This document shows positions 45,557 through 55,316 of a DNA stretch of 64,000 nucleotides, in pieces; position 1 is the first letter of the stretch; every line of letters starts with the position of its first letter. The notes under the pieces were generated by a model. It saw only the letters and a program-made list of their open reading frames with translations. It did no database searches and was not told the DNA's origin. The translations under genes were made by a program, and so were the position numbers. The stretch is from Pseudarthrobacter siccitolerans (GTDB lineage: Bacteria > Actinomycetota > Actinomycetes > Actinomycetales > Micrococcaceae): assembly GCF_030823375.1 (NCBI RefSeq), contig NZ_JAUSXB010000001.1, positions 4,340,001-4,404,000 on the forward strand, read 5' to 3'.

Positions 45557-46501
45557 ATGAATGAAACCCTTGCCGAGTCAACCGGGCACGCCTTCCGCAC
45601 GCTGGGCGGGCTCCGCTTCTCCAAGGGCCACGGCACCGGCAACGATTTTGTCCTGGTGGCCGATCCGGAGGGCGAACACACCATAGCGGCTGAGCAGGTG
45701 GCCGCCCTGTGCGACCGCCACCGCGGCATCGGCGGCGACGGCCTGATCCGGGCGGTCCCGTCCCGATTCCTGCCCGAAGGCCGGGAGCTGCTGACCGGCA
45801 CCCCTGATGCCGAATGGTTCATGGACTACCGCAACGGCGACGGATCACTGTCCGAGATGTGCGGCAACGGCGTCCGCGTCTTCGTGCACTTCCTCCGCAC
45901 GGAGGGCCTGATCGACCTGCCCGACGGCGGTGCACTCACCATCGGCACCCGCGCCGGCACCAAAACAGTGGTGCGCACAGGCGAGGATTACGCCGTCGAT
46001 ATGGGACCGTGGGAGTTCATCTTCCCCGGCGAGGCCACCGCCAAGGCCATGGACTCGCTGGTGACTGCTGACGGACTGGAAGTTCCCCGTCCCGCGTTAT
46101 CCGTCAGCATGGGCAACCCCCACACCGTGGTTGCCCTCGCGGAACTCTCGGAACTGGCAGGGACCAGGCTGTACACCGCGCCCGAGGTGGACCCGGTGCC
46201 CGCCAACGGCACCAATGTGGAGTTTGTGGTTCCGTCCGACCCGCTGGTGCACGACGGCGTCGGTTCCGTCACCATGCGAGTCCACGAACGCGGCGTGGGG
46301 GAGACCCAGTCCTGCGGCACAGGCGCATGCGCCGCCGCCGTCGCCATCCGGCACTGGGCAGGAGCGGAAGCTCCGGACACCTGGCGGGTCAACGTTCCCG
46401 GAGGTGTAGTAGGCGTGAAGTTTTTCGCCGGCCCCGGTGGCCATGAACACGTGGAGCTCAGCGGGCCCGCCGTTATTGTGGCAACAGGGACGCTTTCCTG
46501 A
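45557..46501 (+). CDS. dapF: Diaminopimelate epimerase
   Basis: Interconverts LL- and meso-diaminopimelate for peptidoglycan and lysine. The 314-aa protein has [16 protein letters not shown], the first catalytic cysteine in [18 protein letters not shown], the SMGNPHTVV loop and the second cysteine in [17 protein letters not shown]. An insertion in the first lobe ([18 protein letters not shown]) is common in actinobacterial DapF. It overlaps the converging methyltransferase gene by 29 bp. Confidence 0.95.
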   Translation: MNETLAESTGHAFRTLGGLRFSKGHGTGNDFVLVADPEGEHTIAAEQVAALCDRHRGIGGDGLIRAVPSRFLPEGRELLTGTPDAEWFMDYRNGDGSLSEMCGNGVRVFVHFLRTEGLIDLPDGGALTIGTRAGTKTVVRTGEDYAVDMGPWEFIFPGEATAKAMDSLVTADGLEVPRPALSVSMGNPHTVVALAELSELAGTRLYTAPEVDPVPANGTNVEFVVPSDPLVHDGVGSVTMRVHERGVGETQSCGTGACAAAVAIRHWAGAEAPDTWRVNVPGGVVGVKFFAGPGGHEHVELSGPAVIVATGTLS

Positions 46502-47171
46502 CCTTCAAAATCCGGAACGACTTGGATGTTGATTCCCGGGTTACGGCAAAGGAATCATCCAGTTCGGCCGCCAGCCAGCGCTGCAGGGAGTCCGAGCCCA
46601 GGTTTTTTTGCACCACGAGCCATGCCGTTCCACCCGGTGCCAGGCGGGGCAGCCACAGCTTCAGCAGGGAATGCAGTTCGTCCTTGCCGATCCGGATGGG
46701 CGGGTTGGACCAGATGGTGTCGAAACGCACGCCCGGATCTACAGCATCGGGCGCGCTGGCCACCACGTTAGTCAGTCCCAGCGCTGTCGCATTCTCATTG
46801 GTCAGGGTGATGCAGCGTTCGTTGACGTCCACCGCGTAGACCTTTGAATGCGGCGCCCGCAGGGCCATGGTCAGCGCAATGGGGCCCCAGCCGCAGCCGA
46901 TGTCCAGCAGGTTGCCGGTGGGCGAAGGGGCGGGGACCTCGGCGAGGAGCACCGCCGTTCCCTTGTCGATGCCGTCCGGGCTGAAGATCCCGCTTGAAGT
47001 CTGCAGCCGCCGCGTTTCCCCTGCCAGTTCCACCGTGAGCGGCTTGCGGGTAAACGGGCCGGCGGGGGATGAACTGAAATAGTGTGCGGACTCCATAACT
47101 GGCCAGAGTAGTTCCCCTTGCAGCGTAATGGGAAACCGCCGCGGGGGACGGTCTGTTAGGGTAGAACCCAT
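46473..47171 (-). CDS. RsmC-like class I SAM methyltransferase
   Basis: Rossmann-fold methyltransferase of the RsmC/RsmD 16S rRNA guanine-N2 type, about 232 aa. SAM motif I is [17 protein letters not shown], the acidic residue is in [13 protein letters not shown], and the catalytic NPP is in [13 protein letters not shown]. The N-terminal HYFSSSPAG resembles RsmC-family openings. ATG 47171 is proposed (AGGA upstream but close); ATG 47096 is an alternative. The first ATG overlaps, in CATG, the start of a tiny plus-strand ORF in the hflX leader. Substrate site unknown. Confidence 0.85.
   Translation of the reverse strand: MGSTLTDRPPRRFPITLQGELLWPVMESAHYFSSSPAGPFTRKPLTVELAGETRRLQTSSGIFSPDGIDKGTAVLLAEVPAPSPTGNLLDIGCGWGPIALTMALRAPHSKVYAVDVNERCITLTNENATALGLTNVVASAPDAVDPGVRFDTIWSNPPIRIGKDELHSLLKLWLPRLAPGGTAWLVVQKNLGSDSLQRWLAAELDDSFAVTRESTSKSFRILKVRKASLLPQ
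47157..47162 (+). promoter_or_regulatory. -10 element of the hflX leader transcript
   Basis: TAGGGT lies 7 nt before ATG 47170. It gives a leaderless transcript whose first codon begins a six-codon ORF, some 350 nt upstream of hflX. Confidence 0.55.
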
Positions 47172-47190
47172 GTTCCTGATCTTCGAGTAG
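47170..47190 (+). CDS. Leaderless six-codon leader ORF upstream of hflX
   Basis: Encodes MFLIFE and a TAG stop. The -10 hexamer TAGGGT 7 nt upstream would place the 5' end of the transcript on its ATG. The 3' half of the ORF (CTTCG, 47181-47185) can pair with CGAAG (47213-47217) around the inner hairpin 47196-47210, so a ribosome on this ORF would open the structure. Too short for homology; inferred from position and structure. Confidence 0.4.
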   Translation: MFLIFE

Positions 47191-47523
47191 CCGGCACGGG
47201 CCACGCCCGTCCCGAAGAAACTGTCCCACAGCGATGCAGGCATTTACGCCTTCCGCACATGTGCACCGGACCACGCATAGGCGTTCGCTCCGGCCGCCGG
47301 ACAATACTCGAAAGTCAGCCTCCTGCTGTCCCTTTCGGCGATTCTCCGGCCTCTTCCGCTTCGCCACCTCGCGTGAGGTGGCAACCACCCGCCGGACCGC
47401 TTGCTGCCCGGCGGGACAATCCAGGAGAACTACATGACCGCAGGCCGTCAGCCCAGCGCGAATACTTCCCCAATCACCACCAATCGGCACTATTCTGGAA
47501 ATGCCGAACCTTCTAAGGAGACC
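47172..47523 (+). promoter_or_regulatory. Structured 5' leader of hflX
   Basis: About 350 nt without a convincing gene except two tiny ORFs. Visible hairpins: ACGGGC-CAC-GCCCGT (47196-47210); GCCACCTC-GCGT-GAGGTGGC (47363-47382); CCCGCCGG with CCGGCGGG (47388-47395, 47408-47415). A second mini-ORF, MPNLLRRP (47501-47527), overlaps the hflX ATG 47524 as ATGA. An in-frame hflX start at 47434 with AGGAG also lies here. The layout resembles ribosome-mediated attenuation leaders, but no mechanism is proven. Confidence 0.5.
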
Positions 47524-49104
47524 ATGACCAGCCAGCCCAACACCGGATCCGATCCAGCCGCCCAGGACATGAGTCCTGAGGAAATACAGGCTGTCATCGA
47601 CCGGATTCTCTCCAAGGACGTACCGGCCAAAACCGTCAGCACGCCAAGCACAACGCAACGCGGCGACGGAAAAGGGGTACTGGGGAAAGCCCAGGCAATC
47701 TCCCGCCTGGATGAAGAACATTCAACGTACGACGGCGACCAGCAGGACCTCGAGGAACGCCGCGCCCTGCGGCGCACGGCCGGGCTGTCCACCGAACTCG
47801 AAGACGTCACCGAAGTCGAATACCGGCAGCTGCGCCTGGAACGGGTGGTCCTTGCAGGCATTTGGTCTGAAGGAACCCTGGCGGACGCGGAAAACTCGCT
47901 GCGCGAACTCGCCGCCCTCGCCGAAACCGCCGGTTCAGAGGTCCTGGACGGACTGGTCCAGCGCCGTGACAAGCCGGACCCCGGAACGTTCCTGGGCTCC
48001 GGCAAGGCGCTGGAGCTGAAGGACATCGTGATGTCCACCGGCGCCGATACCGTGGTGGTGGACGCCGAGCTGGCTCCGTCCCAGCGCCGTGGCCTTGAGG
48101 ACATCGTCAAGGTCAAGGTGATCGACCGGACCGGACTGATCCTCGACATTTTCGCGCAGCACGCCAAGAGCCGGGAAGGCAAGGCCCAGGTGGAGCTGGC
48201 GCAGCTCGAATACCTGCTGCCGCGCCTCCGCGGCTGGGGCGAGTCGATGTCCCGCCAGGCCGGTGGCCAAGTGGGCGGCGCTGCGGCCGGTATGGGTTCA
48301 CGTGGTCCCGGTGAAACCAAGATCGAACTGGACCGCCGGAGGATCCGCACGCGCATGGCCAAGCTGCGGCGGGAGATCGCCGCGATGAAGCCCGCCCGCG
48401 AAACCAAACGCGCCAACCGCCGTCGTAATGAGGTGCCCTCGGTGGCCATCGCCGGGTACACCAACGCCGGCAAGTCCTCATTGCTGAACCGGCTGACGGA
48501 CGCCGGCGTGCTGGTGGAGAACGCACTGTTCGCCACGCTGGATCCCACGGTCCGGAAGGCAGAAACTGCTGACGGCCTCGGCTACACGCTGGCGGATACC
48601 GTCGGTTTTGTCCGCTCGCTGCCCACGCAGCTGGTGGAGGCCTTCCGCTCCACGCTCGAAGAGGTGGCGGACTCCGATCTGATCCTCCACGTGGTGGACG
48701 TTTCACACCCGGACCCCGAAGGCCAGATCGCTGCTGTCCGCAAGGTCTTCAGCGAAGTGGACGCCCGCAAGGTTCCGGAGATCATCGTCCTGAACAAGGC
48801 TGACGCCGCCGATCCTTTTGTGGTGGAACGGCTGAAGCAGCGCGAACCGCGGAACGTCGTGGTCTCGGCACGTACCGGGGAAGGCATCCCCGAACTGCTG
48901 CAGGCCATCAGTGAGGCCATCCCGCGTCCGTCCGTCAAGCTCGAGCTGCTCATTCCCTACGACCGTGGGGACCTGGTCAGCAAGCTGCACGAATCGGATG
49001 CCGAGATCATCAGCGTTGACCATGATGAAGCCGGTACCCGGGCAGTTGTCAAAGTCCGGGAAGGCCTCGCGGCTGAACTGGAATCATTCGTCACCCATGA
49101 CTGA
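47524..49104 (+). CDS. hflX: GTPase HflX
   Basis: Ribosome-associated GTPase that splits stalled 70S ribosomes and, in some actinobacteria, contributes to macrolide-lincosamide tolerance. The product is 526 aa from ATG 47524 (AAGGAG close by) or 556 aa from ATG 47434 (AGGAG at good spacing). The N-terminal HflX domain has DPGTFLGSGKALELKDIV and VVDAELAPSQRRGLED; the linker holds GGAAAGMGSRGPGETKIELD; the G domain has GYTNAGKSSLLNRL, FATLDPTVRKAE, DTVGFVRSLPTQL and NKAD. The long leader suggests expression is regulated. The DinG-like helicase gene overlaps its end. Confidence 0.95.
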   Translation: MTSQPNTGSDPAAQDMSPEEIQAVIDRILSKDVPAKTVSTPSTTQRGDGKGVLGKAQAISRLDEEHSTYDGDQQDLEERRALRRTAGLSTELEDVTEVEYRQLRLERVVLAGIWSEGTLADAENSLRELAALAETAGSEVLDGLVQRRDKPDPGTFLGSGKALELKDIVMSTGADTVVVDAELAPSQRRGLEDIVKVKVIDRTGLILDIFAQHAKSREGKAQVELAQLEYLLPRLRGWGESMSRQAGGQVGGAAAGMGSRGPGETKIELDRRRIRTRMAKLRREIAAMKPARETKRANRRRNEVPSVAIAGYTNAGKSSLLNRLTDAGVLVENALFATLDPTVRKAETADGLGYTLADTVGFVRSLPTQLVEAFRSTLEEVADSDLILHVVDVSHPDPEGQIAAVRKVFSEVDARKVPEIIVLNKADAADPFVVERLKQREPRNVVVSARTGEGIPELLQAISEAIPRPSVKLELLIPYDRGDLVSKLHESDAEIISVDHDEAGTRAVVKVREGLAAELESFVTHD

Positions 49105-51154
49105 CCTCGTGGCTGACGAAGCCACAGGAACGGCCGGCGAGCAGTTCGTCATCGAACTGCTCGACCGGGCCGTTGCAGGCATGGGCGGGCAGAGCCGGGA
49201 CGGCCAGCACGAGATGGCCAGGCACGTGGCGCGGGCCATCGAAACCGGGGACCACCTGCTCGTCCAGGCCGGCACGGGTACCGGAAAGTCGTTGGCGTAT
49301 CTCATACCCCTGATAGCCCATGCCCTGGAGAGCAACAAGCCGGCCCTGGTGTCCACCGCGACCCTCGCCCTGCAGACCCAGATTGTGGGGAGGGACCTTC
49401 CCCGGCTCCTGAAAAACATCACTCCCGCCCTGGACCGGCCCGTCAAAGTGGCGCTGGTCAAGGGCCGGTCCAACTATGTGTGCCTGCATAAACTCGAAGG
49501 TGGTTTTCCCTCCGAGGAACCCGCCGAGGGCCAGCTGTTTTCCCTGGGGGAAGACACCAGCGTGCCGCACTTTGCCGCGGCCGTAGGCGGTCCTGCCTCC
49601 CAGCTCGGCAAGGAAGTGGTCCGCCTCCGGGAATGGGCGGAGAAGACCACCACCGGGGACCGGGACGAGCTCCTGCCCGGCGTCACGGACCGCGCCTGGC
49701 GGCAGGTCTCCGTCACGTCAATGGAATGCCTGGGGGCGCAAAAGTGCCCCATGGCGGCAGAATGCTTCAGCGAGCTGGCCCGCCAGAACGCCGACGAAGC
49801 CGATGTTGTGGTCACCAACCATGCCATGCTCGCCGTCAGTGCTTTCGAAGGTTTGGCCGTGCTGCCCGAGTATGACGTGGTGGTGGTTGATGAGGCCCAC
49901 GAGCTCCAGGACCGGGTGACCGGGGCTGTTTCCGGGCAGCTCTCGGTGGCCATGGTCCATGCCGCTGCCGCAGGTGCCCGCAAGCACACAGCCATCACCG
50001 TGGATGCGCTCAACGCCGCTGCCGCCAACCTCGAGCTGGCCCTGGCGGGAGTCCCCAACGGACTGCTGCCCAACGGCCTGAACGATGAGCAGCTCGACTG
50101 CGTGGACCAGCTTCGCGAGGCCTGCCGGGCGGCCCTGTCCGATTCCAAGGGGGACAGCAGTACAACTGCCGACGGCGGACGGCAGCTCGCCCGTTCCCGG
50201 CTGATGGTCATCCTGGAACTGTGCGAACGGCTCCTCGCGGCCCGCGAAAACAGGGAAGTGGTGTGGTTCTCCCGCACCAGCTCCTTTGACCCGCAGCAGG
50301 GATACTCCCAGCCGGACGAGACCGCGCCCGCGCTAATCAACGTTGCCCCGCTGTCCGTGGCGGGACGGCTGCGGGAGGGCCTGTTCGCCGGGCATACGGT
50401 GGTGCTGACCTCGGCAACCCTGGCCATCGGTTCCGCGTTCGAGCCCGCCGCCGGAGGCCTGGGCCTCGTCGGCGAGGGCGCGCCCAGCTGGACCGGCGTC
50501 GATGTGGGATCGCCCTTCGACTACCCCAAGCAGGGCATCCTCTACGTGGCCGGGCACCTGCCCAAGCCCGGCCGTGGAGCGTCCCCGGAATCCCTGGCCG
50601 AACTGGAAGCCCTGATCCGGGCATCCAGCGGCGGTGCGCTGTGCCTGTTTTCGTCCCGCCGGGCGGCTGAGGAAGCGGCCGATGCGCTGCGGCCAAAGCT
50701 GGGAATGACCATCCTCTGCCAGGGCGACTCCACCATGACGGCCCTGGTGAAGCAGTTTGCGGACGAACCCGATACCTGCCTGTTCGGCACCATGTCCCTA
50801 TGGCAGGGGGTGGATGTTCCCGGCGGGTCCTGCCGGCTGGTGGTCATTGACCGGATTCCGTTCCCGCGGCCGGACGATCCACTGATGACGGCCCGCTCCC
50901 GCGCCGTGGCGCAGGCCGGCGGTAACGGCTTTATGTCCGTTTCAGCCACCCATGCTGCCATCCGCCTGGCCCAGGGAGCCGGACGGCTGATCCGCTCGAC
51001 GGGCGACAAGGGCGTGGTGGCCGTACTGGACTCCCGGCTCGCCACCGAACGCTATGCAGGCTTCCTTCGCGGCGCGCTGCCGCCCTTCTGGCCCACGACG
51101 GACCGGAAGACGGCCATCGCGGCGCTTGAGCGGTTGGCGCAGGAGAACTCCTGA
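49097..51154 (+). CDS. DinG/YoaA-like ATP-dependent DNA helicase
   Basis: XPD-type superfamily 2 helicase, 685 aa. Motif I is LVQAGTGTGKSLAYLIP, the DEAH box is VVVVDEAHELQDRV, and motif VI is IRLAQGAGRLIRSTGDKG. Four cysteines between motifs I and II (NYVCLHK, SMECLGAQKC and AAECF) form the expected iron-sulfur cluster. Such helicases unwind damaged or R-loop DNA; whether it is SOS-induced is unclear because no LexA box is visible before it. ATG 49097 overlaps the end of hflX by 8 bp, indicating coupling. Confidence 0.92.
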   Translation: MTDLVADEATGTAGEQFVIELLDRAVAGMGGQSRDGQHEMARHVARAIETGDHLLVQAGTGTGKSLAYLIPLIAHALESNKPALVSTATLALQTQIVGRDLPRLLKNITPALDRPVKVALVKGRSNYVCLHKLEGGFPSEEPAEGQLFSLGEDTSVPHFAAAVGGPASQLGKEVVRLREWAEKTTTGDRDELLPGVTDRAWRQVSVTSMECLGAQKCPMAAECFSELARQNADEADVVVTNHAMLAVSAFEGLAVLPEYDVVVVDEAHELQDRVTGAVSGQLSVAMVHAAAAGARKHTAITVDALNAAAANLELALAGVPNGLLPNGLNDEQLDCVDQLREACRAALSDSKGDSSTTADGGRQLARSRLMVILELCERLLAARENREVVWFSRTSSFDPQQGYSQPDETAPALINVAPLSVAGRLREGLFAGHTVVLTSATLAIGSAFEPAAGGLGLVGEGAPSWTGVDVGSPFDYPKQGILYVAGHLPKPGRGASPESLAELEALIRASSGGALCLFSSRRAAEEAADALRPKLGMTILCQGDSTMTALVKQFADEPDTCLFGTMSLWQGVDVPGGSCRLVVIDRIPFPRPDDPLMTARSRAVAQAGGNGFMSVSATHAAIRLAQGAGRLIRSTGDKGVVAVLDSRLATERYAGFLRGALPPFWPTTDRKTAIAALERLAQENS

Positions 51155-51237
51155 CGCTGCCGGGAGTGCCTTCGCGCTGCCGGCGGCCTTCAGGTTCGCG
51201 CAACACCTTCGCGTTGCGGGTGAACGCCTGACGCTTT

Positions 51238-51972
51238 CTAGAGCGAGCGGAGCACCGACACAACCTTGCCCATGATGGTGGCGTGGTCGCCCAGGATGGG
51301 TTCGTACTGGGTGTTCTGCGGCAGCAGCCAGGTGTGGCCGTCCCGCTGACGGAAGGTCTTGACGGTGGCTTCGTCGTCCAGCAGCGCCGCGACGATATCC
51401 CCGTTGGCGGCGTCCGCCTGGCGGCGTACCACCACCCAGTCGCCGTCGCAGATCGCTGCGTCCACCATCGAATCGCCGGCCACCCTGAGCATAAACAGTT
51501 CCCCCTGGCCCACGAGCTGGCGGGGCAGCGGCAGGACATCCTCCACCACCTGGTCGGCCAGGATGGGACCACCGGCGGCGATGCGGCCCACGAGGGGAAC
51601 CATCGCAGTGTCCATGGCGGTGGGAAGTTGGGTCACCGTGCTGCCGCTGCCCGGCAGCAGGACAGAAGGCTCGGTTGCCGGCTTGGTTGAACCACCATCC
51701 AACGTCAGAGGCATCAGCACCTCCATGGCGCGGGGCCGTTTCGGGTCGCGGCGAAGGTAGCCGAGCTTTTCCAGCTGCGACAGCTGGTGCGTAACGCTGG
51801 ACAAGCTCGCCAGGCCCACGGTGTCACCGATTTCCCGCATGGACGGCGGGTAGCCGTTGTCATTGACCGAGCGCTGGATAGTTTCAAGGATTTTCTTTTG
51901 CCGCGGCGTCAGGCCCTTGGCGGTCTTCTTCGGTTGGGAGGTTGCCCTGCCCCCGGCGGCTGCTGCTGCCAT
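51238..51972 (-). CDS. lexA: SOS repressor LexA
   Basis: Represses DNA-damage genes and cleaves itself when RecA filaments form. The 244-aa protein has the winged helix [20 protein letters not shown] with [20 protein letters not shown], the Ala-Gly cleavage site in [16 protein letters not shown], the catalytic serine in [15 protein letters not shown] and the lysine in [17 protein letters not shown] 51972 (AAAGG about 11 nt upstream) is preferred to the in-frame TTG at 51981. Two LexA-type boxes lie upstream, so it controls itself and the divergent LysM gene. Confidence 0.97.
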   Translation of the reverse strand: MAAAAAGGRATSQPKKTAKGLTPRQKKILETIQRSVNDNGYPPSMREIGDTVGLASLSSVTHQLSQLEKLGYLRRDPKRPRAMEVLMPLTLDGGSTKPATEPSVLLPGSGSTVTQLPTAMDTAMVPLVGRIAAGGPILADQVVEDVLPLPRQLVGQGELFMLRVAGDSMVDAAICDGDWVVVRRQADAANGDIVAALLDDEATVKTFRQRDGHTWLLPQNTQYEPILGDHATIMGKVVSVLRSL

Positions 51973-52107
51973 ATTCGCCAATGCCTTTCAGTTTGCCCTT
52001 GCCGTTTGGCCCGGACCTGGAGTTGCCGCCGTAATTGTCAGACCCTGCTGATCAACTTCAGAGGTGGTTGTTCTTGTCTTCCAAGCTAGGCCAGCCACAT
52101 TGCATTT

Positions 52108-52123
52108 TCAAACATTTGTTCTA
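52108..52123. promoter_or_regulatory. LexA-type box nearer lexA
   Basis: TCAAACATTTGTTCTA, three deviations from CGAACRNRYGTTCG, 136 bp before the lexA ATG. Confidence 0.6.
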
Positions 52124-52174
52124 GCGAGTCTCGACATTATTCGTTGATAAGTGCTAAAACAGAGAAAGCAAAGT

Positions 52175-52190
52175 TCGAACATCTGTTCTA
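52175..52190. promoter_or_regulatory. LexA-type box nearer the LysM gene
   Basis: TCGAACATCTGTTCTA, two deviations from the consensus, 103 bp before the LysM-gene ATG. Lies 52 bp from the other box, so the pair can serve both divergent promoters. Confidence 0.75.
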
Positions 52191-52292
52191 CTCGGCTTCA
52201 AGCCATTCGAAAACCAGGACCACGTCCCGGGGACATCGACGGCCACCGGGCGAACATCGGGCAGCACGGTCAGGTCCAGGAGGGCTCAGTTC

Positions 52293-52694
52293 ATGTCAGC
52301 TACATCTGCTTCACAGGGTTCACGTCCGCAGCTTCTTTCAGTGCATCAACTCATGGCGCAGCCGGCGCGCCCGGCCCCCCTGCCGCCGCTGCGCCTGACC
52401 CGGCGCGGAAAGATCGTCCTGATCGGCATCCCCCTGGTCCTGCTGGCGGCGTTGCTGCTCTCCCTCGCCGGCTTCTTCAACTCGCCGGCAAAGGCCTCAG
52501 ACTCCGCGGCGGACCTTTCCCTTACCCCCACGGTTACTGTCACCGTACAGCCGGGCCAGTCACTGTGGGCCATAGCCGGTACCGTCGACCCGGAGCGTGA
52601 TGCCCGTGACGTTGTGGCAGACATCGTCCAGCTCAACAACCTGACTGCCGGCGTGGTCCATCCCGGGCAACAGCTCTACGTACCCACGCCCTAG
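52293..52694 (+). CDS. LysM membrane protein, likely SOS cell-division inhibitor
   Basis: A 133-aa single-pass protein: cytoplasmic N-terminus (1-38), one hydrophobic segment (about 40-62, IVLIGIPLVLLAALLLSLAG) and an external LysM domain (VTVTVQPGQSLWAIAGTVDP to VHPGQQLYVP). Position, topology and the upstream LexA box match the SOS-induced division inhibitors YneA (Bacillus), DivS (Corynebacterium) and ChiZ/Rv2719c (Mycobacterium), which lie beside lexA. It is probably made on DNA damage to delay septation. GGAGGG precedes ATG 52293. Confidence 0.85.
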   Translation: MSATSASQGSRPQLLSVHQLMAQPARPAPLPPLRLTRRGKIVLIGIPLVLLAALLLSLAGFFNSPAKASDSAADLSLTPTVTVTVQPGQSLWAIAGTVDPERDARDVVADIVQLNNLTAGVVHPGQQLYVPTP

Positions 52695-52774
52695 CGCCAG
52701 GCACTGTCGCAGCGGAGCTGCACGCTGAGCGCGAACAGCGCACCGTCACATTTTCCGGTCTCCCGCACGGGCAC

Positions 52775-52780
52775 TAAACT
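52775..52780 (+). promoter_or_regulatory. -10 element of hisC (leaderless)
   Basis: TAAACT lies 6 nt before GTG 52787 and starts the histidine cluster transcript. Confidence 0.55.
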
Positions 52781-52786
52781 GTTCAG

Positions 52787-53905
52787 GTGAATGACCAGCT
52801 AGAGCGCCTGAACCGGCTTCCCCTCCGCAACAACCTTCGTGGCCTTACCCCGTACGGCGCGCCCCAGCTGGATGTCCCCATCCTCCTCAACGTCAACGAG
52901 AACACCCATGGTGTGCCCGCGGATGTCCGCGCCGCCATCAGTGCGGCAGTGACGGAGGCCGCTGCAGGGCTCAACCGGTATCCTGACCGCGAATTTACCG
53001 AGCTGCGCACGGCCCTCGCGGAGTATCTGGGGCACGGGCTCGATGCATCGAACGTGTGGGCGGCCAACGGCTCCAACGAGGTACTCCAGCAGATCCTCCA
53101 GGCTTTCGGCGGCCCCGGCCGCAGCGCGCTGGGCTTTCCCCCCACGTACTCCATGTACCCGCTGCTGGCCAGCGGCACGGACACCGAATACATTGTTGGC
53201 GAACGGGCTGACGGTTACGGCCTCACTGCTGAATCTGCCGCCCTGCAGGTCAAGGAACTCCAGCCCAATATCGTTTTCCTCTGCTCCCCGAACAACCCCA
53301 CGGGTACCGGCCTTGGACTTGACGTGGTGGAGGCCGTATACGAGGCCGGCGAAGCCAGCCAGACGATCGTCATCGTGGATGAGGCGTACCACGAGTTCGC
53401 CCATGACGGCACGCCCAGCGCCCTTTCCCTCCTGCCAGGGCGGGAGCGGCTGATTGTCTCGCGCACCATGAGCAAGGCATTTGCCCTGGCCGGGGCGCGC
53501 CTCGGCTACATGGCCGCAGCGCCAGAGGTCACCGATGCGCTGCGGCTGGTACGGCTCCCGTACCACCTGTCCGCCATCACCCAGGCCACCGCCCTGGCTG
53601 CCCTTCAGCACCGCGAGGCGCTGATGGCGGACGTTGAAGACATCAAGAAACAGCGCGACCGGATTGTGGCGGAGCTGACCAGGATGGGCCTGAAGCCCGC
53701 CGCCTCGGACTCCAACTACGTATTCTTCGGCGGGCTGGAGAACCCACACCAGGTCTGGCAGGAGCTGCTCGACGCGGGCGTGCTGATCCGGGACGTCGGA
53801 ATTCCTGGCCACCTTCGCGTCACCGCAGGCACTGAGACGGAAACCACAGCCTTCCTCACGTCCCTGGAAAGCATCCTTGCCGGCCAGGCCAGGCTTCCGG
53901 CCTAG
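52787..53905 (+). CDS. hisC: Histidinol-phosphate aminotransferase
   Basis: PLP enzyme converting imidazole-acetol phosphate to histidinol phosphate. The 372-aa protein has [53 protein letters not shown] and the Schiff-base lysine in [20 protein letters not shown]. It heads a his cluster with hisB, hisH and priA. The GTG start is supported by the -10 element; no ribosome binding site precedes it. A TAGACT at its stop codon may be an internal promoter for hisB. Confidence 0.95.
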   Translation: MNDQLERLNRLPLRNNLRGLTPYGAPQLDVPILLNVNENTHGVPADVRAAISAAVTEAAAGLNRYPDREFTELRTALAEYLGHGLDASNVWAANGSNEVLQQILQAFGGPGRSALGFPPTYSMYPLLASGTDTEYIVGERADGYGLTAESAALQVKELQPNIVFLCSPNNPTGTGLGLDVVEAVYEAGEASQTIVIVDEAYHEFAHDGTPSALSLLPGRERLIVSRTMSKAFALAGARLGYMAAAPEVTDALRLVRLPYHLSAITQATALAALQHREALMADVEDIKKQRDRIVAELTRMGLKPAASDSNYVFFGGLENPHQVWQELLDAGVLIRDVGIPGHLRVTAGTETETTAFLTSLESILAGQARLPA

Positions 53906-53964
53906 ACTGGAAGTACCGGCGCTGGACGCCTGAACCACTCCTTCTTCCCAAAGGACACTTGACC

Positions 53965-54585
53965 ATGAGTTCCACCGGATCCAATGCGGCCAGGACCGCG
54001 CGCATGGAGCGTGCCACCAGCGAGTCCTCCGTGCTCGTGGAGATCAACCTTGACGGTACCGGCATCTCGGACATCGACACGTCGGTGCCCTTCTACGACC
54101 ACATGCTCACCGCGCTGTGCAAGCACTCGCTCATTGACCTGACGGTGAAGGCGACCGGAGACACCCACATCGACGTCCACCACACGGTGGAGGATGTTGC
54201 CATCACGTTCGGAGAGGTGCTGCGAACGGCCCTGGGGAACAAGGCCGGAATCCGCCGCTTCGGTGAAGCCACCGTGCCACTGGACGAGGCACTGGCGCAC
54301 GCCGTGGTCGACGTCTCCGGCCGCCCGTACCTCGTGCACGGCGGGGAACCTGCAGGCCAGGAGTACCACCTGATCGGCGGCCACTTCACCGGCTCGCTGA
54401 CCCGCCACGTCTTTGAAGCGATCACCCTGCACGCGGGGATCTGCCTGCACATGAACGTCATCGCGGGAAGGGATCCGCACCACATCGTCGAGGCCCAGTT
54501 CAAGGCGTTCGCCCGTGCCCTGCGCGCAGCTGTTGAGTCCGATCCCCGCGTCGAAGGCATTCCCTCCACCAAGGGTGCGCTGTGA
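53965..54585 (+). CDS. hisB: Imidazoleglycerol-phosphate dehydratase
   Basis: Manganese enzyme that dehydrates imidazoleglycerol phosphate to imidazole-acetol phosphate. The 206-aa monofunctional type has [37 protein letters not shown] and [18 protein letters not shown] with the metal-binding histidines. ATG 53965 is preferred to TTG 53959 because AAAGGA is 9 nt upstream. The end overlaps hisH by a GTGA. Confidence 0.96.
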   Translation: MSSTGSNAARTARMERATSESSVLVEINLDGTGISDIDTSVPFYDHMLTALCKHSLIDLTVKATGDTHIDVHHTVEDVAITFGEVLRTALGNKAGIRRFGEATVPLDEALAHAVVDVSGRPYLVHGGEPAGQEYHLIGGHFTGSLTRHVFEAITLHAGICLHMNVIAGRDPHHIVEAQFKAFARALRAAVESDPRVEGIPSTKGAL

Positions 54586-55316
54586 GCGGCCAGGTCCTTC
54601 GGGACGGCGCCATCATCGATCCCTCTGCTTCACAGAAGCTGCCGTCACCCGAGGGGAAACCCACGGTCACGGTCCTCGACTACGGTTCCGGGAACGTCCG
54701 CTCGGCAGTCCGTGCGCTGGAGCGCGCTGGCGCCGAGGTGATCCTCAGCTCCAAGCCCGAGGATGTCCTGAACGCCGACGGCCTGGTGGTCCCCGGCGTG
54801 GGCGCTTTTGAAACAGTTATGCGCGAACTCAAAGCAGTGGACGGCATCCGCCTCATCGGCCGGCGCGTCGCCGGCGGCCGCCCCGTCCTGGCCATCTGCG
54901 TAGGCCTTCAGGTGCTGTTCGAAGCAGGCGTGGAGCACGGTACCGAGGCTGAAGGCATCGGCGAATGGCCCGGCAAGGTGGAACTCCTGCCCGCGGAGGT
55001 TGTTCCGCACATGGGCTGGAACACCGTCAAGGTACCGGAAGGCTCAAAGCTTTTTGCCGGCGTCGAAAACGAACGGTTCTACTTCGTGCACTCCTACGGT
55101 GTGCAGGAATGGAACTTCGACGTCATCCAGCCACGGATGGCCGCGCCCCTGGTCACCTGGTCCGAGCACGGCGCTCCATTCATCGCTGCCGTGGAAAACG
55201 GCCCGCTCTGCGCAACCCAGTTCCACCCGGAAAAGTCCGGCGACGCCGGTGCGCAGCTCCTGCGCAACTGGGTGGAAGCCCTCCGCCGGCCCGCCCCGGC
55301 CGGCGGCGACGCCTAA
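54582..55316 (+). CDS. hisH: Imidazole glycerol phosphate synthase, glutaminase subunit
   Basis: Class I glutamine amidotransferase that feeds ammonia to HisF. The 244-aa protein has [17 protein letters not shown], the nucleophile cysteine in [16 protein letters not shown] (V in place of the usual M after C is a conservative change) and the His-Glu pair in [13 protein letters not shown]. An N-terminal extension of about 25 residues is not conserved. GTG 54582 is nested in the hisB stop. hisF is not in the window. Confidence 0.95.
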   Translation: MSGQVLRDGAIIDPSASQKLPSPEGKPTVTVLDYGSGNVRSAVRALERAGAEVILSSKPEDVLNADGLVVPGVGAFETVMRELKAVDGIRLIGRRVAGGRPVLAICVGLQVLFEAGVEHGTEAEGIGEWPGKVELLPAEVVPHMGWNTVKVPEGSKLFAGVENERFYFVHSYGVQEWNFDVIQPRMAAPLVTWSEHGAPFIAAVENGPLCATQFHPEKSGDAGAQLLRNWVEALRRPAPAGGDA

